The notes: generated by a model not told the origin, from the sequence alone. A stretch of DNA of 64,000 nucleotides from Photobacterium sanguinicancri (GCF_024346675.1 NZ_AP024850.1:186001-250000), one strand, 5' to 3'; positions 46,586 to 57,016 are shown, counted from the stretch's first letter. Translations and numbers: made by a program.

Positions 46586-48298
46586 ATGAGAAGGATGTTC
46601 ACAAAGTTAGTGACTGAAAAGCGGTTCTCTGTGCTGCTATATGGGGTTGCTTGGCTGATGTTGCTATTAATGTTTCCCCGTTGGGCGTATGCAAGTAATC
46701 AAATTGCAGAACTTGATTTCCATCGTAGTGAAACAGGACAAGGTATTCTCAGCGTTCAATTAGATAAAGCGCAATCATTGATTGATATCCGTCAGTCTGG
46801 TTTACAGCTCTATGTCGAGGTGGTCGATGCCACAATCAATGATGATATGCTGTATGTACTTGATGTTAATGACTTTGCTACTGCGGTGAAAACCGTAGAA
46901 ACTTTTCGAAGTGAGAAAGGCGTTAAGTTATTACTGACGATGTCAGAACGTTTTGATTATGACTATACAACCAAAGGCAATCAGCTTGACGTGATTGTGA
47001 CGGCTAAGCCAAAAGCAAGTGAAGCAGATCCAGAAAGTATTACTTACAAAGGCAAACCGATATCAATTAACTTCCAAGATGTACCTGTGCGTAATGTTTT
47101 GCAATTGATTGCGGATTACAACGATTTTAACTTGGTTGTTTCGGATACCGTTGAAGGTAATGTGACATTACGCCTTGATGATGTGCCGTGGCCGCAAGTG
47201 CTCGACATTATTTTACAGTCAAAAGGTTTAGACAAGCGTGTTAATGGCAAAGTACTACTCGTAGCGCCGAAAGTGGAACTTGATGGTCATGAACAACAAG
47301 CGCTAGCGGCGAAGCGTAAATCGGAAGAATTAGCCGCATTACGTTCTGAGCTGATTCAAGTGAAATACGCTAAAGCCATCGACTTAGCCAGTTTATTACT
47401 AGGGGATGAAGACGGTGTTAGCATGCTTTCTGCTCGTGGCTCTTTACATGTGGATGAACGCACTAACTCACTAATCATAAAGGATCTTCCTGAGAGCATC
47501 GAAAGTATAAAAGATATTTTGAGTGCCTTGGATATTCCAGTTAAGCAGGTCCAAATTGAAGCTCGAATCGTCACCGTGAGCGAAGGGGATTTGGAAGAGT
47601 TGGGTGTTCGTTGGGGGGTGATCAGCAACAATGGCGATACCACTATTGGTGGCTCAGTAGAAAGCAATTTGCACAACTCAGGTTTGTTAGATCGTAAAGC
47701 GACAGTGGATGATTTCTTGAATGTAAACCTAGGTGCAACCACCGCTGGTGCATCAAGTATTGCATTTCAGGTGGCAAAAATGGGTGATATATTGCTAGAT
47801 TTAGAACTGTCTGCACTGCAGTCTGAAGAAAAAGCTGAGATTATCTCAAGCCCTCGCTTAGTGACGACAAATAAGAAAACAGCGTATATCGAACAAGGTA
47901 CTGAGATCCCATATCTTGAAGGGTCGTCCAGTGGTGCGGTGACGGTTAGCTTCAAAAAAGCGGTTTTGAGCCTAATGGTGACCCCACAAATTACGCCGGA
48001 TAATAAGTTAGTACTGGATTTGGTAGTCACGCAGGATAAAGTCGGTAAAACGGTGAAAACAGGTACAGGTGAAGCCGTTGCTATCGATACTCAGCGAATT
48101 GGTACTCAAGTGTTAGTGAATAATGGCGAAACCTTAGTTTTAGGTGGTATTTATCAGCATGCGTTGTCGACCAAAGTCGAACAAGTGCCACTTTTAGGGG
48201 ATATTCCTTTTCTTGGGGCGCTATTTCGCCGTACAAAAGAAGACTTAGACAAGCGTGAGCTGTTGATTTTTGTCACTCCGAAGATTGTTTTTCAGTAA
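46586..48298 (+). CDS. pilQ: Type IV pilus secretin PilQ
   Basis: A 570-residue outer-membrane secretin forming the pilus exit pore. It has a signal sequence (LYGVAWLMLLLMFPRWAYA, cleavage after AYA), an AMIN domain, N-domains beginning ISINFQDVPVRNVLQLIAD and the secretin core with PRLVTTNKKTAYIEQGTEIPY and LGDIPFLGALFRR. The ATG at 46586 follows AGGGAA; a longer frame overlaps pilP. PilQ also admits DNA in natural competence in Vibrio. Confidence 0.95.
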   Translation: MRRMFTKLVTEKRFSVLLYGVAWLMLLLMFPRWAYASNQIAELDFHRSETGQGILSVQLDKAQSLIDIRQSGLQLYVEVVDATINDDMLYVLDVNDFATAVKTVETFRSEKGVKLLLTMSERFDYDYTTKGNQLDVIVTAKPKASEADPESITYKGKPISINFQDVPVRNVLQLIADYNDFNLVVSDTVEGNVTLRLDDVPWPQVLDIILQSKGLDKRVNGKVLLVAPKVELDGHEQQALAAKRKSEELAALRSELIQVKYAKAIDLASLLLGDEDGVSMLSARGSLHVDERTNSLIIKDLPESIESIKDILSALDIPVKQVQIEARIVTVSEGDLEELGVRWGVISNNGDTTIGGSVESNLHNSGLLDRKATVDDFLNVNLGATTAGASSIAFQVAKMGDILLDLELSALQSEEKAEIISSPRLVTTNKKTAYIEQGTEIPYLEGSSSGAVTVSFKKAVLSLMVTPQITPDNKLVLDLVVTQDKVGKTVKTGTGEAVAIDTQRIGTQVLVNNGETLVLGGIYQHALSTKVEQVPLLGDIPFLGALFRRTKEDLDKRELLIFVTPKIVFQ

Positions 48299-48461
48299 TC
48301 TTGCTAATTGAGGGGCTCTAGCTATTGCCAAGTGGCGGTGAGTCCTGAGATAATTTTCGGTCTTATCACGAATTACATGTGAGGAAGTTGGCGCCTCGGG
48401 CTTATTTGAATAAAGCCTGCGGGCGGTGTCGTTTTATTAACCGCGCGTAAAATTGCTAAAA

Positions 48462-48980
48462 ATGGCTGAAAAACGAAATATTTTCCTGGTCGGCCCAATG
48501 GGTGCCGGCAAAAGCACTATTGGTAGACACCTTGCACAGCAACTGCATATGGAGTTTTTAGACTCCGATACAGTTATCGAAGAACGTACAGGGGCTGACA
48601 TTAGTTGGGTTTTTGATGTTGAAGGTGAAGGCGGGTTCCGCATTCGCGAAGAAGGCGTCATTGACGATTTGACTCAAGAGCAAGGTATTGTACTTGCGAC
48701 TGGCGGTGGCTCTGTAATGAGCAAAGAAAACCGCAATCGCCTATCTGCTCGTGGCATCGTGGTGTATTTGGAAACCACCATCGAGAAACAATTGGCGCGT
48801 ACACAACGCGACAAGAAGCGTCCATTGCTACAAACTGATGCTCCACGTGAAGTATTGGAAGCGTTAGCTGAAGAACGTAATCCATTGTACGAAGAAGTCT
48901 CAGACTACGTCGTACGCACTGATGATCAAAGCGCAAAAGTTGTGGCTAATCAGATCATCAAAATGCTTGAAGAGCGTTAA
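48462..48980 (+). CDS. aroK: Shikimate kinase I
   Basis: A 172-residue kinase of chorismate synthesis. P-loop GPMGAGKST (residues 11-19), [19 protein letters not shown] for shikimate binding, ATGGGSV and the lid RDKKRPLL. Start [11 protein letters not shown] at 48462 aligns with E. coli AroK; a TTG three codons earlier is disfavoured. First of aroK-aroB-damX-dam-rpe-gph-trpS, the E. coli dam superoperon order. Confidence 0.97.
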   Translation: MAEKRNIFLVGPMGAGKSTIGRHLAQQLHMEFLDSDTVIEERTGADISWVFDVEGEGGFRIREEGVIDDLTQEQGIVLATGGGSVMSKENRNRLSARGIVVYLETTIEKQLARTQRDKKRPLLQTDAPREVLEALAEERNPLYEEVSDYVVRTDDQSAKVVANQIIKMLEER

Positions 48981-49001
48981 TTACTTGCAGAGAAGCTGAC
49001 C

Positions 49002-50081
49002 ATGGAACGGATCAACGTTAATCTTGGTGACAGAAGTTACCCAATCTCTATCGGCGCCGAGTTATTTAATAACCCGGCGTTGTTTTCGTCTGCAATCAAA
49101 AGTGGTCAGCGTGTTGTTGTTGTGAGTAACGAAACCGTTGCTCCCTTATACGCTGATCAAGTGATTGCAACGTTAGCATCGCTTGAATGTGATGTTGCAC
49201 TACTGTCTTTACCTGATGGTGAGCAGTACAAAACATTAGAAACCTTCAATCAAATCATGTCGTTCTTGCTCGAAGGCAATTATGGGCGTGATGTTGTGAT
49301 TGTGGCATTAGGCGGTGGAGTGATTGGTGATGTGGTCGGCTTTGCTGCTGCGAGCTATCAGCGCGGCGTCGATTTTGTGCAAGTACCGACAACTTTGTTG
49401 TCACAGGTAGACTCCTCGGTAGGGGGGAAAACCGCTGTCAATCACCCGCTTGGTAAAAACATGATCGGTGCGTTTTATCAACCAAAAGCGGTTGTGATTG
49501 ATAATTATTGTTTACAGACCTTACCGGCTCGTGAATTTGCAGCGGGTATGGCTGAAGTGATCAAATACGGCATTATTGCTGATTATGATTTCTTCGTATG
49601 GCTTGAAGATAATATAGAAAAACTTCAGGCACTCGATAACAAAGCACTTTGCTATGCGATTGCGCGTTGTTGTCAGATCAAAGCGGATGTCGTGGCTGCC
49701 GATGAAAAAGAATCGGGTGTGCGCGCACTGCTTAATTTAGGTCACACCTTTGGCCATGCCATCGAAGCCGAAATGGGCTACGGTAATTGGTTGCATGGTG
49801 AGGCCGTGTCTACGGGTACCGTACTTGCGGCACATACAGCGCAGCGTCAAGGGCTGATGTCTAGTGACGACGTTGCCCGCATTACCGCGTTATTGCAACG
49901 CGCTCAACTACCTACTCATATTCCTGAATCGATGGATTACGACTGTTTTATTAAGCACATGATGCGTGATAAAAAAGTATTGTCTGGCCAACTTCGGTTA
50001 GTACTACCTACTGCTATTGGTAGTGCTGAAGTGGTTACTGATGTGACGGAATCTACGCTACGTGATGTTATTAATGGTTAG
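49002..50081 (+). CDS. aroB: 3-dehydroquinate synthase
   Basis: A 359-residue NAD- and zinc-dependent cyclase of the shikimate pathway. [46 protein letters not shown] and the metal-binding [13 protein letters not shown] are present. It starts 21 bp after aroK, so the two are co-transcribed. Confidence 0.97.
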   Translation: MERINVNLGDRSYPISIGAELFNNPALFSSAIKSGQRVVVVSNETVAPLYADQVIATLASLECDVALLSLPDGEQYKTLETFNQIMSFLLEGNYGRDVVIVALGGGVIGDVVGFAAASYQRGVDFVQVPTTLLSQVDSSVGGKTAVNHPLGKNMIGAFYQPKAVVIDNYCLQTLPAREFAAGMAEVIKYGIIADYDFFVWLEDNIEKLQALDNKALCYAIARCCQIKADVVAADEKESGVRALLNLGHTFGHAIEAEMGYGNWLHGEAVSTGTVLAAHTAQRQGLMSSDDVARITALLQRAQLPTHIPESMDYDCFIKHMMRDKKVLSGQLRLVLPTAIGSAEVVTDVTESTLRDVING

Positions 50082-50095
50082 CGTGGCGGCTGAGT

Positions 50096-51616
50096 ATGGT
50101 CAGTGACCTAACTTTGAAAAGTTTGGATTTGGATAGTCAAATCCAACTTTTGTCTCGCCTCCAATTCTTAACGCGCTTTAGCTCTAATCTTATCCAAGTA
50201 TCTGGTCGTGAAGGTTCAGGTAAAACATGGTTAGCGCAGTGTTACCTCGAAACATGGGCAAAAGATAGCAAACAAGCGTTGCTTTTATGCCACCCAAGCC
50301 AATCTGATGCTCAGCATCGCACGTTTATTCTTAACCAACTTGTACCGTCCCCATTGTTCAATGAGCAAGATCCATTGCTGCAAAGCATCGATCGGATGTT
50401 AGGGGGAGATAAAGTACAATTGCTATTGGTGATAGATGATGCTCATCTACTGAGCCCAACCATGATTGCCGAATTGTGGGCTTTGGTAGTGAAGGCGCAG
50501 ACGATGCCTCATTGGCAAATCAATGTGTTGCTTTTTAGCCAAACGGGACGGCTAAATAAGTATTTAAGCCAAGTGTCACACGGCCAAGGGCAAACACCAT
50601 TAGAATTAGAAATCGGTGACTTTAGCGAAGCAGAAGTACAGATGTTTGTGGAAGTGATGTTCACTACCTCTGGCCTGGATGCAACCGCTCGTCGCCAATT
50701 AAAGGAACAAGCTAAGCTGGTAGAACCTAGGCCTGGTGAGTTAGTCCGTTTGAATGACAAGGAAGACCAAGGAATGGTGAACACCTCAAATCGAAAATTA
50801 TCTCCCGCCTTGTTGGTGACTTTGTTGGCTGTTGTTGTTGGTGCTGCTGCCATATGGCTGTTCTTACCAAGTGAAACCTCTTCTTCATCTTCTGTTCCAT
50901 TGATTACTGAGTCAACAGAAGTGCCAATGGAGCTAACACCGTTACGTGATGTTTCTGCAGCATTGTCGGCGGACTCTGATTTACTTTCGGTCAGTGACGC
51001 ATCAGCTACCTTGCCAAGTAGTAACGGTGCGAGATTTGATGATCCATCGGTGTTACCGCCTGAAGTAAAAGTAGACGGGTTGACGGTCGGCCGTCGTGAT
51101 GAAGGCAAACGTATCGTTGTCCCTGCTGAATTAGTTGATGGTTTATTGGCAGAACAAGCACAAGGTGGTAGCGGCGAAAGAGCAGTGCACAGCTTGTCAA
51201 CGGAGCACGCTCAACCGACTCATATCAATGAGAATTCGCCAGTTACTCCTTCTGTTCCAGAGGAGAGTGCAAATGCGCCGATGGCCTCTGCTCAACCGAG
51301 TGTGGCACCGCGTGAAAATACCTTAGGCTATGAATTGAAGCGGGTTCCTGCACGCCAATATGCACTCCAACTCGCCGCACTTAGGTCATTATCGGCAGCA
51401 CGCAATTTCATTGCGAAACATGGCATTAATGATATCGCCAGTATTTATGAAACACGACGTAGCAATGAACCATGGTTTATTGTGGTAACGGGTGAATTTA
51501 ATACAGTGGCTGCGGCTCGTCGTGCCGAGCAAAACCTGTCAAATAGCGTAAAAGCTGGTCAACCTTGGGTAAAATCATACAGCCAAATTCACCGTGAGAT
51601 AGACCGCGTAAAATAA
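50096..51616 (+). CDS. damX: Cell-division SPOR protein DamX
   Basis: A 506-residue bitopic septal-ring protein. Unlike E. coli DamX it carries a full N-terminal AAA-type ATPase-like part (P-loop GREGSGKTWLA near residue 38, Walker B LLVIDDAH near 103), then one span at about 238-256 (LLVTLLAVVVGAAAIWLFL), a Ser/Pro-rich periplasmic linker and a C-terminal SPOR domain (about 418-506, YALQLAALRSLSAARNFI). Located between aroB and dam as in E. coli. Confidence 0.93.
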   Translation: MVSDLTLKSLDLDSQIQLLSRLQFLTRFSSNLIQVSGREGSGKTWLAQCYLETWAKDSKQALLLCHPSQSDAQHRTFILNQLVPSPLFNEQDPLLQSIDRMLGGDKVQLLLVIDDAHLLSPTMIAELWALVVKAQTMPHWQINVLLFSQTGRLNKYLSQVSHGQGQTPLELEIGDFSEAEVQMFVEVMFTTSGLDATARRQLKEQAKLVEPRPGELVRLNDKEDQGMVNTSNRKLSPALLVTLLAVVVGAAAIWLFLPSETSSSSSVPLITESTEVPMELTPLRDVSAALSADSDLLSVSDASATLPSSNGARFDDPSVLPPEVKVDGLTVGRRDEGKRIVVPAELVDGLLAEQAQGGSGERAVHSLSTEHAQPTHINENSPVTPSVPEESANAPMASAQPSVAPRENTLGYELKRVPARQYALQLAALRSLSAARNFIAKHGINDIASIYETRRSNEPWFIVVTGEFNTVAAARRAEQNLSNSVKAGQPWVKSYSQIHREIDRVK

Positions 51617-51724
51617 TCTAATGTGATGGCAAATAATTCCGCCAATTGGTATCAGCTTACCCATGAAATGGGGTACAATCCGCCACCTTTCGTAACATTC
51701 GTGCTATTGGTGGTGGCTAGCTAA

Positions 51725-52543
51725 ATGAAAAAGCATCGTGCATTCCTGAAGTGGGCTGGAGGCAAGTATTCTCTGGTCGAGGAAATCGAGCGCCATTTAC
51801 CGCCCGCGCGTAAGTTGGTCGAGCCTTTTGTTGGTGCCGGTTCTGTGTTTTTGAATACAGATTTCGACCAATATCTTCTGGCGGATATCAATCCTGATTT
51901 GATCAACCTGTACAATATTCTCAAAGAAAATCCTGAGCGATACGTCGAAGATGTTCGTCAATTTTTCACGCCTGAATATAATCAGAAGGGCGCCTATCTT
52001 GAGATCCGTGCTGCGTTTAATGCAACCAAAGATCCTTACCTGCGTTCACTGTATTTTCTTTATATGAACCGTCATGGTTTTAATGGCTTATGTCGCTATA
52101 ACAAGAAAGGTGGTTTTAACGTCCCATTTGGTTCGTACAAAAAACCGTATTTCCCAGAAGCGGAAATGTACTACTTTGCTGAAAAAGCCAAGCGTGCCAC
52201 ATTTGTGTGTGAAGGGTATCAGCAGACGTTTTCACGTGCCCGTAAAGGCAGCGTAATTTACTGCGATCCACCGTATGCACCATTATCAACTACGGCTAAT
52301 TTTACTTCGTATTCAGGTAATGGCTTTAGCTTAGATGATCAAGCAGCGCTTGCCGATGCGGCAGAAAATGCAGCGAATGAGCGTGGGATCTCGGTGTTGA
52401 TTTCAAACCATGACACCACTTTGACGCGTCGTTTGTACCATGGTGCTGATTTATCTGTGGTAAAAGTGAGACGTACCATTAGTCGCAATGGCAGTGGGCG
52501 CAATAAGGTTGATGAGCTACTGGCGTTATTCAAAGTCAAGTAA
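51725..52543 (+). CDS. dam: DNA adenine methyltransferase Dam
   Basis: A 272-residue enzyme methylating adenine in GATC; it guides mismatch repair, and in Vibrio it is essential for chromosome II replication initiation. KWAGGKYSLVEEI and the SAM-binding FVGAGSVFLNT near residue 35, and catalytic DPPY at 181-184. It has its own 108-bp upstream gap with a TACCC/GGGTA hairpin near 51659-51676, so a separate promoter is possible. Confidence 0.97.
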   Translation: MKKHRAFLKWAGGKYSLVEEIERHLPPARKLVEPFVGAGSVFLNTDFDQYLLADINPDLINLYNILKENPERYVEDVRQFFTPEYNQKGAYLEIRAAFNATKDPYLRSLYFLYMNRHGFNGLCRYNKKGGFNVPFGSYKKPYFPEAEMYYFAEKAKRATFVCEGYQQTFSRARKGSVIYCDPPYAPLSTTANFTSYSGNGFSLDDQAALADAAENAANERGISVLISNHDTTLTRRLYHGADLSVVKVRRTISRNGSGRNKVDELLALFKVK

Positions 52544-52576
52544 GTCACCGTTATATTTTTTCTGTGATACAGCCTT

Positions 52577-52774
52577 TTAGTGGGTAACTAGCCAAGTTAC
52601 CCCTAATAACCCTCCGACAAAACAACCAATTGCCACCACTCCTGCAATAATAAATGGCCATGGACTTGATTGCCCAAAGTCTCTTTGGTGATTGCTTTGT
52701 GATTGCACCCCAAATAACGCTGCGATAGCGCTGGTAAATACCTTATAAATGGATGGTTTCTCCTGATCCGCCAT
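52577..52774 (-). CDS. Small membrane protein of the DUF2970 family
   Basis: A 65-residue protein with an amphipathic N-terminal part containing AALFGVQSQSNHQRDFGQ, then SPWPFIIAGVVAIGCFVGGL, a single membrane span to the C terminus. This layout matches DUF2970, a family of unknown function widespread in gamma- and beta-proteobacteria. It lies on the opposite strand inside the dam-rpe gap; a GAGG ribosome site precedes the ATG. Confidence 0.8.
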   Translation of the reverse strand: MADQEKPSIYKVFTSAIAALFGVQSQSNHQRDFGQSSPWPFIIAGVVAIGCFVGGLLGVTWLVTH

Positions 52775-52945
52775 TTTAGCCTCATCATTATTCTGCCACT
52801 ACAATGAGCATAGCGTGAAATGGAACAGATATTGATATAGGACAACGTTTGCGTGATCGGGTAGAATTGCGCCGATTTCTCTTATTCGGTGGCATACACT
52901 CTCGGTATCGCCATCGGCAATAACGTGTTTCTAATGAGGCTGAAC

Positions 52946-53620
52946 ATGAAGGACTTTTTGATCGCACCATCTATCTTATCGGCAGACTTTGCGCGTCTAG
53001 GCGAAGATGTAGAGAAGGTACTCGCAGCAGGTGCAGACGTGGTGCACTTTGATGTAATGGACAATCACTACGTACCTAACCTGACGTTTGGCGCACCAAT
53101 CTGTAAAGCTCTACGTGATTACGGCATCACAGCACCAATCGACGTTCATCTAATGGTGAAGCCTGTTGATCGCATTATCCCAGACTTCGCGAAAGCGGGT
53201 GCAACCATGATCACTTTCCATGCGGAAGCGACCGAGCACCTTGATCGCACGTTACAGTTGATCAAAGAAAATGGCTGTCAGGCTGGTGTGGTCTTTAACC
53301 CAGCAACACCATTACACCACCTTGATTATGTGATGGATAAAATCGACATGATCTTACTGATGTCGGTTAACCCAGGCTTTGGTGGTCAATCATTCATTCC
53401 TGCAACGCTAGACAAACTACGTGAAGTGCGTAAGCGCATTGATGAGTCTGGTTACGATATCCGTCTTGAAATTGATGGTGGCGTGAAAGTGGATAACATT
53501 CGTGAAATCGCTGAAGCGGGTGCCGATATGTTCGTGGCGGGCTCTGCCATCTTTAGCCAACCGGATTACAAAGCGGTTGTTGATGAAATGCGTGCTGAAC
53601 TAGCGAAAGTTGAACGCTAA
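52946..53620 (+). CDS. rpe: Ribulose-phosphate 3-epimerase
   Basis: A 224-residue TIM-barrel metalloenzyme of the pentose phosphate pathway. [53 protein letters not shown] and EIDGGV contain the metal ligands and catalytic acids. The ATG at 52946 matches the family start ([11 protein letters not shown]) with AGG upstream; an in-frame extension to 52889 is not conserved. gph starts 1 bp after its stop codon. Confidence 0.97.
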   Translation: MKDFLIAPSILSADFARLGEDVEKVLAAGADVVHFDVMDNHYVPNLTFGAPICKALRDYGITAPIDVHLMVKPVDRIIPDFAKAGATMITFHAEATEHLDRTLQLIKENGCQAGVVFNPATPLHHLDYVMDKIDMILLMSVNPGFGGQSFIPATLDKLREVRKRIDESGYDIRLEIDGGVKVDNIREIAEAGADMFVAGSAIFSQPDYKAVVDEMRAELAKVER

Positions 53621-53621
53621 G

Positions 53622-54311
53622 ATGACGTATCTAGAAGGCATTACCTTTATTGCTTTTGACCTAGATGGCACTTTGCTTGATAGCGTGCCAGATCTAGCAG
53701 AGGCCGCCGATAAGACCATGCAAGTGCTTGGTCGTGAACGCGTGACGGTTGAGCAAGTCACTACATGGATTGGTAATGGCGCTGATATTTTGATTGGTCG
53801 CTGTTTAAGCCAAAGTCTCGAGGTTGATCCCAACCTTGACCCTGCAATTCATCGTGAAGCTCGCCAATTGTTTGATCGCTTCTATGATGAAGGCGGCCAC
53901 CAAAAAAGTGCCCTTTATACCGGAGTTAAAGACACGCTTGCCGCTTTCCATCAAGCTGGTATCCCGATGGCGATTGTGACTAACAAACCAGCGCAGTTTG
54001 TACCGCATTTGCTAGATCAACATGGTATCAGCGAGTACTTTGTTGATGTGATCGGTGGTGATACTTTCCCGTTGAAAAAGCCGGATCCTTTTGCATTAAA
54101 CTGGTTACTGGAAAAGCACCAACTCACACCAGCACAAATGCTGATGGTTGGCGATTCACGCAATGATATTTTGGCGGCTAAGGCGGCATCGTGTTATGTT
54201 GTTGGGCTGACTTATGGTTACAACTATGGTCAACCAATTAGCGCAAGTGAACCCGATATTGTGCTGGATCACTTTAGTCTTTTGACAGAAGTGGTTAAAC
54301 TAGACAGCTAG
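53622..54311 (+). CDS. gph: Phosphoglycolate phosphatase
   Basis: A 229-residue HAD-superfamily phosphatase that removes 2-phosphoglycolate from DNA repair. Motif I DLDGTLLDS, motif II TNKP, motif III lysine in FPLKKPDPF and motif IV GDSRNDILAA are in order. The ATG at 53622 lies one base after the rpe stop codon, giving coupled translation; the order rpe-gph-trpS is that of E. coli. Confidence 0.95.
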   Translation: MTYLEGITFIAFDLDGTLLDSVPDLAEAADKTMQVLGRERVTVEQVTTWIGNGADILIGRCLSQSLEVDPNLDPAIHREARQLFDRFYDEGGHQKSALYTGVKDTLAAFHQAGIPMAIVTNKPAQFVPHLLDQHGISEYFVDVIGGDTFPLKKPDPFALNWLLEKHQLTPAQMLMVGDSRNDILAAKAASCYVVGLTYGYNYGQPISASEPDIVLDHFSLLTEVVKLDS

Positions 54312-54346
54312 TACGAACAGCCTAGCTGATCATCGGAAATATATTC

Positions 54347-54365
54347 AGCGGCCACTTTGGCCGCT
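54347..54365 (+). terminator. Hairpin between gph and trpS
   Basis: A perfect 8-bp stem AGCGGCCA/TGGCCGCT with a 3-nt loop lies midway in the 93-bp gap. Only scattered T follow, so it may reduce rather than stop read-through into trpS. Confidence 0.5.
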
Positions 54366-54404
54366 GCTTAGTTTGGTTAATGAGCAAATCAGGGAAATCC
54401 CATC

Positions 54405-55424
54405 ATGAGTAAACCCATTGTATTAAGTGGCGTTCAGCCATCTGGCGAATTAAGTATTGGTAACTACCTGGGTGCGCTGCGTCAGTGGGAACAGATGCAA
54501 GATGATTACGATTGTCAGTACTGTGTTGTCGATCTGCATGCAATCACTGTGCGTCAAGACCCCAAAGCCCTTCATGAAGCAACATTAGATGCGCTGGCTA
54601 TTTGTTTAGCGGTTGGCGTTGATCCGAAGAAGAGCACCTTATTTGTTCAATCGCATGTACCAGAGCATGCCCAACTAGGCTGGCTACTTAATTGTTACAC
54701 CCAAATGGGTGAGTTAAGCCGCATGACCCAATTTAAGGATAAATCAGCGCGTTACGCGAATGATGTAAACGCGGGTTTATTTGGTTACCCAGTACTGATG
54801 GCTGCTGATATTTTGCTATACGGCGCTCATCAAGTGCCTGTCGGTAACGATCAGAAACAACACTTAGAGCTAGCGCGTGATATCGCGACTCGCTTTAATA
54901 ATATCTACACGCCGGAAGCGCCATTGTTCCAAGTGCCAGAACCTTACATTCCAACCGTGAATGCACGTGTAATGAGCCTGCAGGACGCGACTAAAAAAAT
55001 GTCGAAGTCGGATGATAACCGTAAAAATGTTATTACCCTGCTAGAAGAACCGAAGTCGATTTTGAAGAAAATCAAAAAAGCGCAGACAGATGCTGAGATG
55101 CCACCGCGTATCGCTCATGATGTCGAGAACAAAGCCGGTATTGCTAACTTGATGGGTTTATATTCAGCAGCAACAGGTATGAGCTACGCAGAAATTGAAG
55201 CGAAATACCAAGGCGTTGAAATGTATGGTCCATTCAAAAATGACGTTGGTGAAGCTTTGGTTGCTATGCTAGAGCCGATTCAAGCGGAATATAAGCGTAT
55301 TCGCGCTGATCGTGCTTACATGGACGAAGTGATGAAAGCGGGTGCCACGAAAGCCTCTGAGCGCGCAGCTGTTACATTGAAAAAAGCCTACGAAGCGGTG
55401 GGTTTTGTTACGCGTCCATATTAA
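54405..55424 (+). CDS. trpS: Tryptophanyl-tRNA synthetase
   Basis: A 339-residue class I synthetase. The HIGH-type motif is in [14 protein letters not shown] near the N terminus and KMSKS near residue 200 ([12 protein letters not shown]). [11 protein letters not shown] contacts tRNA and tryptophan. Length and sequence match E. coli TrpS (334). It ends the dam-type gene string. Confidence 0.97.
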   Translation: MSKPIVLSGVQPSGELSIGNYLGALRQWEQMQDDYDCQYCVVDLHAITVRQDPKALHEATLDALAICLAVGVDPKKSTLFVQSHVPEHAQLGWLLNCYTQMGELSRMTQFKDKSARYANDVNAGLFGYPVLMAADILLYGAHQVPVGNDQKQHLELARDIATRFNNIYTPEAPLFQVPEPYIPTVNARVMSLQDATKKMSKSDDNRKNVITLLEEPKSILKKIKKAQTDAEMPPRIAHDVENKAGIANLMGLYSAATGMSYAEIEAKYQGVEMYGPFKNDVGEALVAMLEPIQAEYKRIRADRAYMDEVMKAGATKASERAAVTLKKAYEAVGFVTRPY

Positions 55425-55497
55425 AGTTTATCTCGTAAGCTGACGAGCGCGAACTGAATGCGTATTGATGGCTAAGCGATGCTAACGAATGAAGAAG

Positions 55498-55522
55498 CAG
55501 TCACCCCGGTGGCTGTTTTTTT
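55498..55522 (+). terminator. Terminator of trpS
   Basis: CAGTCACC/GGTGGCTG (8 bp, one G-T pair) with a 2-nt loop and seven T, 74 bp after the trpS stop codon. Confidence 0.85.
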
Positions 55523-55563
55523 GTTTTTAAAGGCTGATGTAGATTTGCTCGGGCTAAAATGAA

Positions 55564-55588
55564 ATAACCCAGCCAATGGCTGGGTTAT
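55564..55588 (-). terminator. Terminator of ridA
   Basis: A perfect 11-bp stem ATAACCCAGCC/GGCTGGGTTAT with a 3-nt loop and a T-rich tail (TTCATTTT) on the minus strand, 35 bp past the ridA stop codon. Confidence 0.8.
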
Positions 55589-55622
55589 CGCAAGAGGAAA
55601 GCTGTCAGAGAGAGTAGGGGGA

Positions 55623-56009
55623 TTACTCTGCTACTGCAATTGCTTCAATTTCTACCTTTGCATCCATAGGTAGGCGTGCCACTTCGACACAGCTACGCGC
55701 AGGATATGCGCCGCACTCTTTATCAAAGAATGCACCGTAAACTTCATTTACTTTAGCGAAGTCATTGAGGTCTTTAACAAAGACTGTCGTTTTCACAATG
55801 TTGCCCACGGTTAGACCAGCTTCTTCAACGATCGCTTTCACGTTCATTAATGATTGAAGTGCTTGCTCAGCAACGTCTTCAGGCATGGCTTTTGTTTCGT
55901 GGTTAATTGGAAGCTGACCAGAGGTGATTAGCATGTTGCCAAACTTTTTCGCTTGTACGTAGGGACCGATTGCTGCTGGTGCTTGGTCGCTGGCGATAGT
56001 TGTTGTCAT
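55623..56009 (-). CDS. ridA: Reactive enamine/imine deaminase RidA
   Basis: A 128-residue trimeric YjgF/YER057c/UK114-family deaminase that destroys 2-aminoacrylate and related enamines from PLP enzymes. QAPAAIGPYVQA, TSGQLPIN, VFVKDLNDFAKVN and the catalytic arginine and acidic region YPARSCVEVARLPMDAKVEIEAIA (given in part) are present. The ATG at 56009 follows TTGAGG; a longer frame to 56066 is not conserved. Confidence 0.94.
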   Translation of the reverse strand: MTTTIASDQAPAAIGPYVQAKKFGNMLITSGQLPINHETKAMPEDVAEQALQSLMNVKAIVEEAGLTVGNIVKTTVFVKDLNDFAKVNEVYGAFFDKECGAYPARSCVEVARLPMDAKVEIEAIAVAE

Positions 56010-56117
56010 TTCAAACCTCAAAGTTATCAACAATAGATGTTCTAAATATTCCACAATGCTTTTCAAAGCGGGTATGACTTGTCTGACTCAACAAAATCAA
56101 ACTAATGATAACCGCTG

Positions 56118-56225
56118 AAAAAAAAGCGCCGTCAGTTGTGGAGCAAAAGAGGCGCAGCCTTGGGTTCCGTCTTTGCATACCGCGATAACGCCGTATACCG
56201 AAGAATTGGATACATTTTTATTATG
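56118..56225 (-). ncRNA. Candidate small RNA between ridA and pabA
   Basis: A predicted transcript of about 108 nt on the minus strand. Promoter: -35 TTGCAT (56255-56260), 17 bp, extended -10 TGT-GATACT (56232-56237). The RNA holds a hairpin GTATAC...GTATGC with inner GCG-TTAT-CGC (about 56172-56195). It ends in GCGCC/GGCGC (56126-56130/56151-56155) with a 20-nt loop and eight U, a tail favoured by Hfq. No ORF. The 5-bp terminator stem with a long loop is its weakest point. Confidence 0.45.
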
Positions 56226-56437
56226 TTGCGAAGTATCACATCAAATTTTGAGTGATGCAAATTTTTTCTAACTAAATTTGATATATTAAAAAATATTTAA
56301 GTTTGTGCGCATTTTTTAACTGGTCATGATCGTTATCTTCAGTGGATCTTTATATAGAGTGGGTAAGCCTGAGAATTACCTTGCCTTTCATCGAGGGATT
56401 TGCAAAATACCAACCAGCCAAGTAAGGATGTAACGCT
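56226..56437 (+). promoter_or_regulatory. AT-rich region upstream of pabA
   Basis: This part of the 428-bp ridA-pabA gap is AT-rich and should hold the divergent ridA-side and pabA promoters and the sRNA promoter. A ribosome site AAGGA precedes pabA. No operator was identified. Confidence 0.35.
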
Positions 56438-57016
56438 ATGCTGTTGATGATCGATAATTATGATTCGTTTACCTATAACCTGTACCAGTACTTTTCAGAG
56501 CTGGGCGCCGAGGTCAAAGTAGTACGTAATGATGATATTGATATTGCGGGTATTGCAGCGTTAGCACCAAGCCATTTGGTTATTTCCCCTGGGCCTTGTA
56601 CACCAGATGACGCCGGGGTATCTCTGGATGCTATTCGTCATTTTGCCGGTAAACTGCCCATTCTTGGGGTATGTTTGGGCCATCAGTCTATTGCGCAAGT
56701 GTTTGGCGGCGATGTGATTCGAGCGCGACAAGTTATGCATGGTAAAACCTCCCCCGTTATTCATACTAATCGTAGTGTCTTTGAAGGCCTTAATAACCCG
56801 CTAACCGTCACCCGCTACCATTCACTGGTAGTAAAAGCAGATACTTTACCAGCGTGTTTTGAAGTAACAGCTTGGACTGAGCGTGATGGTGAGTTTGATG
56901 AAATCATGGGGATTGCCCATAAAACATTGCCGATTGAAGGGGTGCAGTTTCACCCAGAGAGTATTTTGACCGAGCAAGGTCATCAGCTATTAGCCAATTT
57001 CTTACGCCGAACCTGA
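56438..57016 (+). CDS. pabA: Aminodeoxychorismate synthase glutamine amidotransferase
   Basis: A 192-residue class I glutaminase that supplies ammonia for 4-amino-4-deoxychorismate in folate synthesis. [30 protein letters not shown], nucleophile in GVCLGHQ and HPES catalytic His-Glu are present. Free-standing next to argD/astC and without trpE, it is more likely PabA than TrpG, though such subunits can serve both enzymes. Confidence 0.9.
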   Translation: MLLMIDNYDSFTYNLYQYFSELGAEVKVVRNDDIDIAGIAALAPSHLVISPGPCTPDDAGVSLDAIRHFAGKLPILGVCLGHQSIAQVFGGDVIRARQVMHGKTSPVIHTNRSVFEGLNNPLTVTRYHSLVVKADTLPACFEVTAWTERDGEFDEIMGIAHKTLPIEGVQFHPESILTEQGHQLLANFLRRT

